Part shown: piece by piece, positions 56,913 to 63,910 of the stretch | Numbering within the stretch: position 1 is the first letter of the stretch | Layout: every line of letters starts with the position of its first letter | From: a virus | Length of the DNA stretch: 64,000 nucleotides | Direction: 5' to 3' (one strand) | IMG/VR virus record: IMGVR_UViG_3300021197_001489 | Location: 1 to 64,000 of that record | Program-made: the position numbers and the translations under genes | Notes under the pieces: generated by a model | The model's database searches: none | What the model was told of the DNA's origin: nothing | What the model saw: the letters and a program-made list of their open reading frames with translations, nothing else

Positions 56913-57812
56913 ATGTTTGATATTAGAAAAACTGTTTCAGTGGCAGTATTAGCACTGACAATGATGATTGGCGCAAACGGTACATCAGTTGCCGGCACAG
57001 ACATCACCACCCTTAAAGGTCCTGGTGATGTTAATGTAATGCTGATGTATCGCGCAGGCGGTTCATATGGACGTATGAGTCAGCAGGTGATTGCACCAAA
57101 TCTTGGTGATGATTTTAAAGAAATCAAAAACATTCGTGGTTGTGCAAAGATGGCAGATTTTGTCAAAAACACAGACGAAAAAATGTTTGGTTTGTGGGAT
57201 TGGTTCTCAACCAATGAGCCACTAGCAGACGGCAGCAAGAATCCTTGCTTCCTTGAGCAAGAAAACATTGTTAGTATTAGCCATGCATTTCCATATCGTG
57301 CATGTTTCGTAGCTGGTGCCAATGGCCGCAGTCTTGATGACTTCGTAAATGGCAAAGGTATTAAGGTTGGCATCCTGGCCAATGGTGTATACAAAGCACA
57401 GGCAACTCAGGTAATACATAGCATCAACCCTGATGCAAAAATCATTCCTTATAGCAGTAGTAAAAAATACATTCCTGGATTAAAGTCTGGCGAAGTAGAC
57501 TATCTTTACTCAGCACAAATGCGTGATTGGATGACATGTGTTGCTTCAACAGATGCAAAAGAAACACAGTTTACACCCTTTGGTACACTGTCAGACAACT
57601 TTCTTGCAGACAAAAACACCTATCCAGCATTTGCAGCATTTAATATGGACATGGACGAAGCATTTGCATTCGCGCAAAAAATTCAACAAAGTCCAGAAAT
57701 GGTCAAGTTCCTTGCTGGTGTCGGACACGTTATGCCGACACAGGTGACAATGCCACGTCGTGAGCAGCTGGCCTTTATGAATGAATGGTACGCAACCATT
57801 CAGGAAAAATAA
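56913..57812 (+). CDS. TctC/Bug-like periplasmic solute-binding protein
   Basis: 299 residues with a signal peptide (VAVLALTMMIGANGTSVAG). LMYRAGGSYGRMSQQVIAPNL resembles the PxGGxxDxxAR opening of TctC-type binding proteins, and a later VGILANGVYKAQATQVI and SGEVDYLYSAQMRDW fit the two-lobed fold. Encoded right after TctA, it should present a carboxylate to it. The sequence is divergent, so ligand and even partner are inferences. Confidence 0.65.
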   Translation: MFDIRKTVSVAVLALTMMIGANGTSVAGTDITTLKGPGDVNVMLMYRAGGSYGRMSQQVIAPNLGDDFKEIKNIRGCAKMADFVKNTDEKMFGLWDWFSTNEPLADGSKNPCFLEQENIVSISHAFPYRACFVAGANGRSLDDFVNGKGIKVGILANGVYKAQATQVIHSINPDAKIIPYSSSKKYIPGLKSGEVDYLYSAQMRDWMTCVASTDAKETQFTPFGTLSDNFLADKNTYPAFAAFNMDMDEAFAFAQKIQQSPEMVKFLAGVGHVMPTQVTMPRREQLAFMNEWYATIQEK

Positions 57813-57842
57813 AACAATGATGAATGTAGCAGGTGTAGCGTA

Positions 57843-59021
57843 ATGCTGTATTACCAAGTTGGAGATAAAACGTATTACACCAATGTAGATGCACTTGCTG
57901 CATTCACCAAAAATCCTACTCATGATTTGCAACTGAAACTTGAGTTTAATTTTACCAATCAACCACATCTTTGGCTAACCGAACCTAAATTAAGTGTGCA
58001 TGCTTACATGGATGAGCATGCAAAAATATTATATGATAGATATAGAAAAGTTCATTTAAGATACAGCGGCGGCACCGACAGTCACACTCTGTTACAAAGT
58101 TTTGTCCGCACCAAAGGCGTAGTTGACCTTGAACACATAACCACAGCAGAAATGAGTGACTTCAGCAGAGACTTGTATATACACAACAAAGCAGATTTTG
58201 CGGAGGTTGCAAAGCTAGATGCGGTAAACAGTTTCAGCGTATTTGATCATCATGGACTTACACTTAAAGAATTTAATCGTGCTCTTAGCAATTACAAAGG
58301 ACATCTAAACAACGCCTTGGGCAACCAAAGTTTATATTGGGACATGTGCTCAGACCGAACAACACTCACAGGCATCATGGAAAATGATGTTGTTGTTACT
58401 GGTAAAGAAAAACCCAGGTTGGTTATAGAAAATGGTTGGTGGTGTTGGACTGTCCTTGATGCCAATTTAAGCGACAGTCAGGCTGACTTTGACAGAGGAT
58501 TGCAGGTTTGGTTTTATATGACAGATGATGTCCCAGAGTTGCAAATCAAGTTGGCCTGGGTTAAATTAAAATATTTAGAACAAATAGCCAGAGAACAAAG
58601 TACAACAATAACAGAGAGCTGGCTAGCTAATATTCAACAAACCACAAGCATGTACTATCAAAGAATTAATCATGCCATGGGCTACAGTGCATTGAACCCT
58701 GTGTTAAATTCAGTCGTGGGTAAAATCAGTGACCCAAGCCAAACACGCATAAAAGAATACAGACAGTGGAATGACAACAACAACATCACTGATATGTTCA
58801 ATGATTACTGTCAAGATATTGTAAGTAATGTGCGCAGTGATTTCTATACAAGTGCAGGAAACTCATTTCAAACAGAGCGTCATGAACTAAGTGCAGCGGA
58901 AGCATATCAAACAGAGGTAGAAGACCACCAAACTGATTCTAAGCAAATCTATAACATCAGTGGCATATGGCATAAAAAAATACCTATCACGCCAGTAAGC
59001 CCAGACCTGCTGCCAATTTAA
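57843..59021 (+). CDS. PP-loop ATPase, asparagine synthetase-like
   Basis: 392 residues. LRYSGGTDSHTLLQSF near residue 73 is the N-type ATP pyrophosphatase loop (SGGxDS), as in asparagine synthetase and QueC. There is no N-terminal glutaminase Cys2 and no QueC-type zinc cysteines. A C-terminal helical part is rich in Q, N and Y. The enzyme should adenylate an acceptor and add nitrogen or sulfur; the substrate is unknown. Confidence 0.65.
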   Translation: MLYYQVGDKTYYTNVDALAAFTKNPTHDLQLKLEFNFTNQPHLWLTEPKLSVHAYMDEHAKILYDRYRKVHLRYSGGTDSHTLLQSFVRTKGVVDLEHITTAEMSDFSRDLYIHNKADFAEVAKLDAVNSFSVFDHHGLTLKEFNRALSNYKGHLNNALGNQSLYWDMCSDRTTLTGIMENDVVVTGKEKPRLVIENGWWCWTVLDANLSDSQADFDRGLQVWFYMTDDVPELQIKLAWVKLKYLEQIAREQSTTITESWLANIQQTTSMYYQRINHAMGYSALNPVLNSVVGKISDPSQTRIKEYRQWNDNNNITDMFNDYCQDIVSNVRSDFYTSAGNSFQTERHELSAAEAYQTEVEDHQTDSKQIYNISGIWHKKIPITPVSPDLLPI

Positions 59022-59030
59022 CTTTTTCGG

Positions 59031-59074
59031 TTGACAAAGTTTCTAACTGTGTTATACTGTATGTACAGTTAGAA
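59031..59074 (+). promoter_or_regulatory. Promoter with a 10-bp palindrome around its -10 box
   Basis: TTGACA at 59031-59036, 16-base spacer, TATACT at 59053-59058. TTCTAACTGT (59041-59050) and ACAGTTAGAA (59065-59074) form a perfect inverted repeat flanking the -10 box. As the left arm lies upstream of the transcription start, this looks like an operator rather than an RNA hairpin. Confidence 0.7.
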
Positions 59075-59088
59075 AACAGGAGCAAAAT

Positions 59089-59424
59089 ATGTCAAAGATT
59101 CAAGAAGCCGCTGCCCAGCTTGTAATGGAAAGAGTCCCTTTCCAAGTAGCAAAAACCATCCGTGATCAAATTTGCGCACAAGACAAAATGGCTATGTGGG
59201 CTTGGGGAGCAAAAGATTTGGTTGCTCATCCAACAGGATTGAGCTTTAAAAGTTCAGGACTTGCTACTTGGAAAGGCACTGTGTTTGTTCAGTACAACGA
59301 AGGTGCCGATGACTACACTGTAGAATTCTTTAAAATCCGCAAAGCTGAAAAGAAAATTACCAAAACTGTTGCAGGTGTGTATTGCGATCAGCTGGTACAG
59401 GTAATTGACAGTGTCGTTGGATAA
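59089..59424 (+). CDS. Conserved phage protein under operator control
   Basis: 111 residues. MAMWAWGAKDLVAHPTGLSF and KGTVFVQYNEGADDYTVEFF look conserved; the fold is probably alpha/beta. A strong promoter with a palindrome lies just upstream, and AGGAG sets the start. It may be an autoregulated gene, but a DNA-binding motif is not evident. Not recognised. Confidence 0.6.
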   Translation: MSKIQEAAAQLVMERVPFQVAKTIRDQICAQDKMAMWAWGAKDLVAHPTGLSFKSSGLATWKGTVFVQYNEGADDYTVEFFKIRKAEKKITKTVAGVYCDQLVQVIDSVVG

Positions 59425-59439
59425 GCAATAAGTATTGCC

Positions 59440-59874
59440 ATGGAAACTGTTGCAATTAATTTTGATTTAGACAGTAACAATTATGCTGCTGGGTTGGGCT
59501 TTTTGGTTGTGTACCAAAATCAAGTCCTTGTTGATATTGACAAGGTTGCCAGCAAGAATAGTATTAAATTTGATCTTGACGTTGAAGACGGAGATCACGC
59601 ACTGCAATTTACAATGAAGAATAAAACTATAGATAATACTGTAGTAGACGAACACGGCAATATTGTATCTGATTCCTACTTAACTATTGCCAATATGCAT
59701 TTGGAAAATGTCGATCTTGGTTACACCTTTATTGAAAACAGTGTATACCATCATGACTTCAATGGCAGCAAGGACAAAATAGAAGAAACATTCTATGGCA
59801 CAATGGGCTGCAATGGTACTGTGACATTTCGATTTACCACGCCGTTTTACATTTGGTTATTGGAAAATATTTAA
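59440..59874 (+). CDS. Beta-sandwich-like conserved phage protein
   Basis: 144 residues, beta-rich: VAINFDLDSNNYAAG, FDLDVEDGDHALQFTMKNK, MGCNGTVTFRFTTPFY. The central part looks like a carbohydrate-binding or calcium-binding beta sandwich. I know the pattern from marine phages without a function. Its stop overlaps the end of the minus-strand membrane protein by 4 bases. Confidence 0.6.
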   Translation: METVAINFDLDSNNYAAGLGFLVVYQNQVLVDIDKVASKNSIKFDLDVEDGDHALQFTMKNKTIDNTVVDEHGNIVSDSYLTIANMHLENVDLGYTFIENSVYHHDFNGSKDKIEETFYGTMGCNGTVTFRFTTPFYIWLLENI

Positions 59875-60233
59875 TCTATGCTGCCAGGAAACATTTCTTC
59901 AATTACAGCGTCGAATATTTCTATCATGCCAAAGCCAATTATTAAACAGACTGGGAAAACAATAAAGAACACTATAGCAAGCAGTATACGCATAACTCGG
60001 TTGCAACGCTCAAAGTAAAAGTGTGCAAACCATTTAAGAGCACCCTTTACTCGTTCTTTAATCCATTCGCCAAAAAAGTTTCTAAACAGGCGCATAACAA
60101 TAAGAACTGGGCTGGTTAAAACATCCCAGAGCATTAATACAAGATCAACCAATAAGTCCACAATGTGATCTATAGTTAGCCACGCTTTGAATTTTTGCCA
60201 GCGTTGTTTAGTAGCAGAGAAAATCTTATTCAT
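59871..60233 (-). CDS. Membrane protein, minus strand
   Basis: 120 residues. Basic N-terminus, an amphipathic stretch (VDLLVDLVLMLWDVL), then a strong membrane segment (VMRILLAIVFFIVFPVCLIIGFG) and an acidic C-terminal end. A TAAATA box ends 4 bases before its ATG on the minus strand. It is divergent from the ExbB/ExbD-like operon. Function unknown; co-localised membrane genes suggest a link. Confidence 0.65.
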   Translation of the reverse strand: MNKIFSATKQRWQKFKAWLTIDHIVDLLVDLVLMLWDVLTSPVLIVMRLFRNFFGEWIKERVKGALKWFAHFYFERCNRVMRILLAIVFFIVFPVCLIIGFGMIEIFDAVIEEMFPGSID

Positions 60234-60237
60234 AGCG

Positions 60238-60254
60238 TATTTACTTTATAAATA
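60238..60254. promoter_or_regulatory. Divergent T4-type late promoter boxes
   Basis: TATAAATA at 60247-60254 reads rightward to the ExbB-like gene (ATG at 60273, GGAG in between). TAAATA on the minus strand (60243 to 60238) reads leftward and ends 4 bases before the ATG of the membrane gene. Confidence 0.55.
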
Positions 60255-60272
60255 TGAGTAACGGAGAGCAGC

Positions 60273-60722
60273 ATGAGTATGTTTTTAAGGTGGTGGCTAC
60301 TGTTCTGCACCAGTTGTGCGGCTATGTTTACCGCCTATAGTTTTGGGTTTGTTGATGCACTGATTGCAAAAGATGTCACGCGACTTAGTTTTGCTATACT
60401 TGCAGTGTTCTTTTTAAGTAGCATGTATGTTGGATGGATGACCTATAAACGAAGCAAAGGTGCAGTAGTGAAAGTTGGTGTAAATGTTGGATGGTTTATC
60501 ACTGAACTACTGCTTGCCTTGGGCATGATTGGAACAGTTATTGGATTTATCTTGATGCTGGGCGGAAGTTTCGAAAGTTTAAATCTTTCTGATACTGGCA
60601 GCGTAAAGACTGCACTAACTGCTATGGCAATAGGTATGAGTACTGCACTGTATACTACACTCGTAGGAATGGTGTGCAGCCAAATCCTCAAGGTGCAGCT
60701 GGTCAATGTCGAATCCAAATAA
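60273..60722 (+). CDS. MotA/TolQ/ExbB-like proton channel protein
   Basis: 149 residues with three or four membrane segments. LALGMIGTVIGFILMLGG and LTAMAIGMSTALYTTLVGM are the paired helices that form the ion path in TolQ/ExbB/MotA proteins (xGxxGTVxG and AxxxALxTTxxG motifs). It is smaller than ExbB (about 240), as the cytoplasmic loop is reduced. It overlaps its ExbD-like partner by 17 bases. Confidence 0.75.
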   Translation: MSMFLRWWLLFCTSCAAMFTAYSFGFVDALIAKDVTRLSFAILAVFFLSSMYVGWMTYKRSKGAVVKVGVNVGWFITELLLALGMIGTVIGFILMLGGSFESLNLSDTGSVKTALTAMAIGMSTALYTTLVGMVCSQILKVQLVNVESK

Positions 60723-61371
60723 TAGATTAAAATACAAAAGCAGTATAGGCTTTACTGATTTACTATTCAATCTTGTTATTGGGTTTGTATACCTTTTTGT
60801 GATTGCATTTATACTGATTAATCCTGTTGCTAAAAAAGGCGATGTAATTAAAAAAGCAGAATACTTGGTTACAATAGAATGGAATCATGAGTACAATGAT
60901 GATATTGATTTGTGGATTAAAGACCCTGCCGGCAACATTGTTAGTTTTTTACAAAAAAGCAAAGGCTTGATGCATTTAGAAAAAGATGATCTAGGTCACA
61001 GCAACGATAGCTATCACAAAGGTGCACAAAAGAAAACACTTTATCTCAACAGAGAAGTTATAACACTGAGAGGCACACTAGAAGGCGAATATCAAGTAAT
61101 GGCACATGTGTACAACAGAAAGTTTACAATGAGAGACGGCGAAGTACGTCAGGACTTGCCAGGTATAATAGAAGTCACAGTAATAAAGATTAATCCTTAT
61201 TTGGAAACTTATTTTGAAAGAGTGCCCTATATTGAAACTGGACAAACATTAAGTTTGGTAAGGTTTACAGTGGGAGAAAAACATAGATATCTTGATCACA
61301 ATAATGATCCAAGTTCTTTTATAACTAAAAAAGGAACCAGCGGTTTGGGGAGGTATAACACAATACCATAA
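60706..61371 (+). CDS. ExbD/TolR-like protein with YfaP-type periplasmic domain
   Basis: 221 residues. A single N-terminal membrane helix (GFTDLLFNLVIGFVYLFVIAF) has an Asp at its start as in ExbD/TolR/MotB, where it carries protons. Then comes a periplasmic domain with TIEWNHEYNDDIDLWIKDPAGN, resembling the DUF2135/YfaP domain (DxDLxVxDPxGN) instead of the normal ExbD fold, and a polar end. It should form a PMF-driven stator with the preceding gene. One-base overlap with the next gene (TAATG). Confidence 0.65.
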   Translation: MSNPNNRLKYKSSIGFTDLLFNLVIGFVYLFVIAFILINPVAKKGDVIKKAEYLVTIEWNHEYNDDIDLWIKDPAGNIVSFLQKSKGLMHLEKDDLGHSNDSYHKGAQKKTLYLNREVITLRGTLEGEYQVMAHVYNRKFTMRDGEVRQDLPGIIEVTVIKINPYLETYFERVPYIETGQTLSLVRFTVGEKHRYLDHNNDPSSFITKKGTSGLGRYNTIP

Positions 61372-61832
61372 TGTTTGATTTCAACCTACTTCCATTTTTT
61401 GCCAGCATGTTGGTTCTAACACTGATAGTGTTGGGTATTGGTGTGCATTTTTATCGCAATGCACTTGTGATGTTTATAGTGATTCCTGTAGCACTGTTTT
61501 GTGCATTTTCAGGATACAACACTATTACCACAATGCTAGGCTATCCTATTAAACACATTATTCCTGAAGATAGTATGTATCTCAATCATATTGAAAATGG
61601 TGACGGCTCAGAATTGTATGTATGGGTATTAGAACCAGAACGCATGATGCCAAAAAACTACAGTATTCCTGCAACAGACGAAAATAAGAAACAAATGCAA
61701 CGTGCCAAAGGTCGCACAGACAAAGGTATAAACCAACAAATAGGCAAATACAAAAGCGAGCGCAGTGGCGAGCGCAACGAAGGCGACTATATGGTTTATG
61801 ACTTTAGCATTGATCCGCAAGGGTTGAAATAA
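61371..61832 (+). CDS. Third membrane protein of the ExbB/ExbD-like operon
   Basis: 153 residues. Two membrane segments (about residues 6-26 and 31-52), then a soluble, charged region with ELYVWVLEPERMMPKNYSIP and a basic Lys/Gln/Arg-rich tail. It is translated in one-base overlap with the ExbD-like gene, so the three products likely form a complex. Function unknown. Confidence 0.6.
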   Translation: MFDFNLLPFFASMLVLTLIVLGIGVHFYRNALVMFIVIPVALFCAFSGYNTITTMLGYPIKHIIPEDSMYLNHIENGDGSELYVWVLEPERMMPKNYSIPATDENKKQMQRAKGRTDKGINQQIGKYKSERSGERNEGDYMVYDFSIDPQGLK

Positions 61833-61859
61833 CATATACACTGCCTATTAGCCAATAGT

Positions 61860-61888
61860 TTTACAAACTTTGTTCTTTTGTGTATAAT
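61860..61888 (+). promoter_or_regulatory. Sigma70-type promoter for aprB-like gene
   Basis: TTTACA at 61860-61865, 17-base spacer, TATAAT at 61883-61888. TTAAATAG directly after it may serve as a late box too. AAAGGAGA precedes the ATG at 61922. Confidence 0.65.
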
Positions 61889-61921
61889 ATTTAAATAGCT
61901 GCATATTCCAAAGGAGAAACT

Positions 61922-62410
61922 ATGCCAACATTTGTATACATGACTGCATGCGATGGATGTGGACATTGCGTCGACATTTGTCCAAGTGACATCATGCACA
62001 TTGATCCAGTAACAAGACGAGCAGTAAACATAGAACCAAACTTTTGCTGGGAGTGCTATTCATGCGTAAAAGCATGTCCACAAAATGCAATTGACGACAG
62101 AGGCTACAGTGACTTTGCGCCTATGAATCACAAGGTCAGAGTATTACGAGAACCAGAAAAAGGCGTTATCAGTTGGCGACTCAAATTCAGAGACGGCAGA
62201 GAAAAACACTTTGAATCACCTATTCGCACAACACCTTGGGGCAGTATACAATGCGCCAGTGAGTACGACGTGCCAGATGCAACACTAAATGACTCACAGC
62301 AACTAGCACATGAACCAGAATACTTACTGGCAGATGGCGGGTTGCGCATGATTAGTAAGAATAAATTTGTTAAATACGAGTACACAGGAGACACACATGC
62401 CACCACGTAA
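61922..62410 (+). CDS. aprB: Adenylylsulfate reductase beta subunit (AprB)-like ferredoxin
   Basis: 162 residues. Two 4Fe-4S sites: Cys10, 13, 16 and 20 (CDGCGHCVDIC) and Cys42, 45, 48 and 52 (CWECYSCVKAC). The rest follows AprB, not plain ferredoxin: PQNAIDDRGYSDFAPM, VISWRLKFRDG and IRTTPWGSIQ. AprB carries electrons to AprA, which interconverts APS and sulfite. No aprA is in the window. The sequence looks SAR11-like. Own promoter; overlaps the oxygenase gene by 14 bases. Confidence 0.88.
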   Translation: MPTFVYMTACDGCGHCVDICPSDIMHIDPVTRRAVNIEPNFCWECYSCVKACPQNAIDDRGYSDFAPMNHKVRVLREPEKGVISWRLKFRDGREKHFESPIRTTPWGSIQCASEYDVPDATLNDSQQLAHEPEYLLADGGLRMISKNKFVKYEYTGDTHATT

Positions 62411-63500
62411 TCATAATAACTGGACAGCAACACCCAAGGTTGAATACATCAGCAGCGAATGCTACAATAACTTTGAAGTGTTTGAACAAGAGCAAGAGCA
62501 CATCTTTTCAAAAGTGTGGGTACCAATGTGCCACAAGTCAGAGCTTTCGGAAGCAGGTAGGTTTAGAACAACCAAGATTGCTGGTCAAAATGTTATAGCA
62601 ATTAACAATGGCGACACTATTAAAACATACTTAAATCCTGGAAAGTTCAGTACTCCAGCTGGATCAATGACACGAGTTCAATTCTTAATGGATGACTATA
62701 CTCCATTGCATACTGAAGTCAAACATGGTGGAATGGTATGGACAACGTTGGATTCTAATCCTACACAAAGCGTAGATGAGTGGACAGCAGGTGCATTTGA
62801 TTGTATTGCTGATGCCATTGATACCGAAGAGATGGAAGTATTCCATTACCATAAAGCTGTTATAGATACCAATTATAAACTGTGGCATGATACCAACAGT
62901 GAATTCTATCACGACTTCATGCATTATTTTAATAGAGTGAGTGGCTTCAATGATGAATATTTCGCTAGAAAAAATATCCCTTTTGATAATGGTCACGTTA
63001 ATGTGTCTAGCTTTACTGTTAACTATGAAGAGTATGACGGATTTGAAGATCGCGGGGACTTATCTTTTCCCAATTTGCCGCCCAACCAGTGGTACATGGT
63101 TGACCTCTTCCCAGGATTCAATTTTAACCTCCGCGGGAGTGCATATCGTTCAGACTCGGTGACTCCACTAGGTCCTAACAAAGTTCTTATCGAATTTAGA
63201 GGTTATGGATTACTCAATGATACTCCTGAAGAAAGACAAACACGCATTAAGCACCACAATAGTATATGGGGACCTTTCGGCAGAAACTTGCACGAAGACC
63301 TTATTGGCGTGGCTGGTCAAGGCACTACAATGCGTGAAGGTACAGAATCAAGAAACATACTGCACGGCAGACATGAAAATTCTACAATACATGATGAAGT
63401 TGGAATGAGACATTATTATGAAGCATGGGGTAACATGTTGGGTGTAAGTCCAATGAATCCACTACAAGGACAACTACAAGATGTTAGTAAGGCTGCGTAA
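62397..63500 (+). CDS. Rieske-type oxygenase alpha-subunit relative lacking the Rieske site
   Basis: 367 residues from the ATG at 62397 (AGGAG upstream). The catalytic domain is recognisable: NYKLWHDTNSEFYHDFMH gives the two His, and NLHEDLIGVAGQ the Asp of the mononuclear iron site. The N-terminal domain has the RFRTTKIAGQNVIAI entry strand but no CxH...CxxH pairs, so it cannot hold a 2Fe-2S cluster. It may take electrons from the AprB-like ferredoxin encoded in front. Substrate unknown. Confidence 0.7.
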   Translation: MPPRNHNNWTATPKVEYISSECYNNFEVFEQEQEHIFSKVWVPMCHKSELSEAGRFRTTKIAGQNVIAINNGDTIKTYLNPGKFSTPAGSMTRVQFLMDDYTPLHTEVKHGGMVWTTLDSNPTQSVDEWTAGAFDCIADAIDTEEMEVFHYHKAVIDTNYKLWHDTNSEFYHDFMHYFNRVSGFNDEYFARKNIPFDNGHVNVSSFTVNYEEYDGFEDRGDLSFPNLPPNQWYMVDLFPGFNFNLRGSAYRSDSVTPLGPNKVLIEFRGYGLLNDTPEERQTRIKHHNSIWGPFGRNLHEDLIGVAGQGTTMREGTESRNILHGRHENSTIHDEVGMRHYYEAWGNMLGVSPMNPLQGQLQDVSKAA

Positions 63501-63578
63501 AAAGATATTTAAACTGATGGATTGGCTATCTAGAGACTCTGGCTGCAAACATATGGGTCGTAATTAAAAGAGGCAATT

Positions 63579-63800
63579 ATGAAAGAATTCATGCTTGTTA
63601 TCTCTATGTGGGGGAACACTGGTTCCGAATGGGAATACATCGGTAATCAAATGGTATTGCAACAACCAATGACTGAAGCCCAATGCGAGTACATGGTTGA
63701 CAAAGATATGTGGACTCAATACATTGAAAATGAATACTATATGATGGTTGCACAGTGTTATCCTAAACACTGTGCTGGTCAAGAAACCTGTGAAAAATAG
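63579..63800 (+). CDS. Small Cys-containing protein, unknown function
   Basis: 73 residues. MLVISMWGNTGSEWEYIGN and MTEAQCEYMVDKD and AQCYPKHCAGQETC: a hydrophobic start and four Cys suggest a small secreted, disulfide-linked protein. Its layout resembles the small proteins at 5412 and 5689, and similar ones occur in marine phages. AGAGG is near the ATG. Confidence 0.55.
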   Translation: MKEFMLVISMWGNTGSEWEYIGNQMVLQQPMTEAQCEYMVDKDMWTQYIENEYYMMVAQCYPKHCAGQETCEK

Positions 63801-63801
63801 T

Positions 63802-63903
63802 TGGCTTTGGGGGGAGGATTCGAACCTCCACGCTTAAATATATTGCAACACATTTAAACAGACCGTAAACAGCGGCCCACGTCTACCATTTCGTCACCCC
63901 AAA
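63802..63903 (-). tRNA. Odd class II tRNA, anticodon GTT
   Basis: On the minus strand, acceptor TTTGGGG/CCCCAAA, a leucine-like D arm (GACGAAATGGTAGACG), anticodon stem GGCCG/CGGTC with loop CTGTTTA (anticodon GTT), a long A/T-rich variable region of about 30 bases that can fold (TTAAAT/ATTTAA), T arm GGAGG/CCTCC with TTCGAAT, discriminator G and encoded CCA. At 102 bases it is longer than normal. GTT would read Asn codons, but Asn tRNAs have short variable loops, so the identity is uncertain. Confidence 0.7.
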
Positions 63904-63910
63904 CTGGTTG

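Noticed and set aside
60273-61832. A Zorya (ZorAB) defence module
   Set aside because: The partner lacks an OmpA-like peptidoglycan-binding domain and no ZorC, D or E genes are near, so only the general motor family is claimed.
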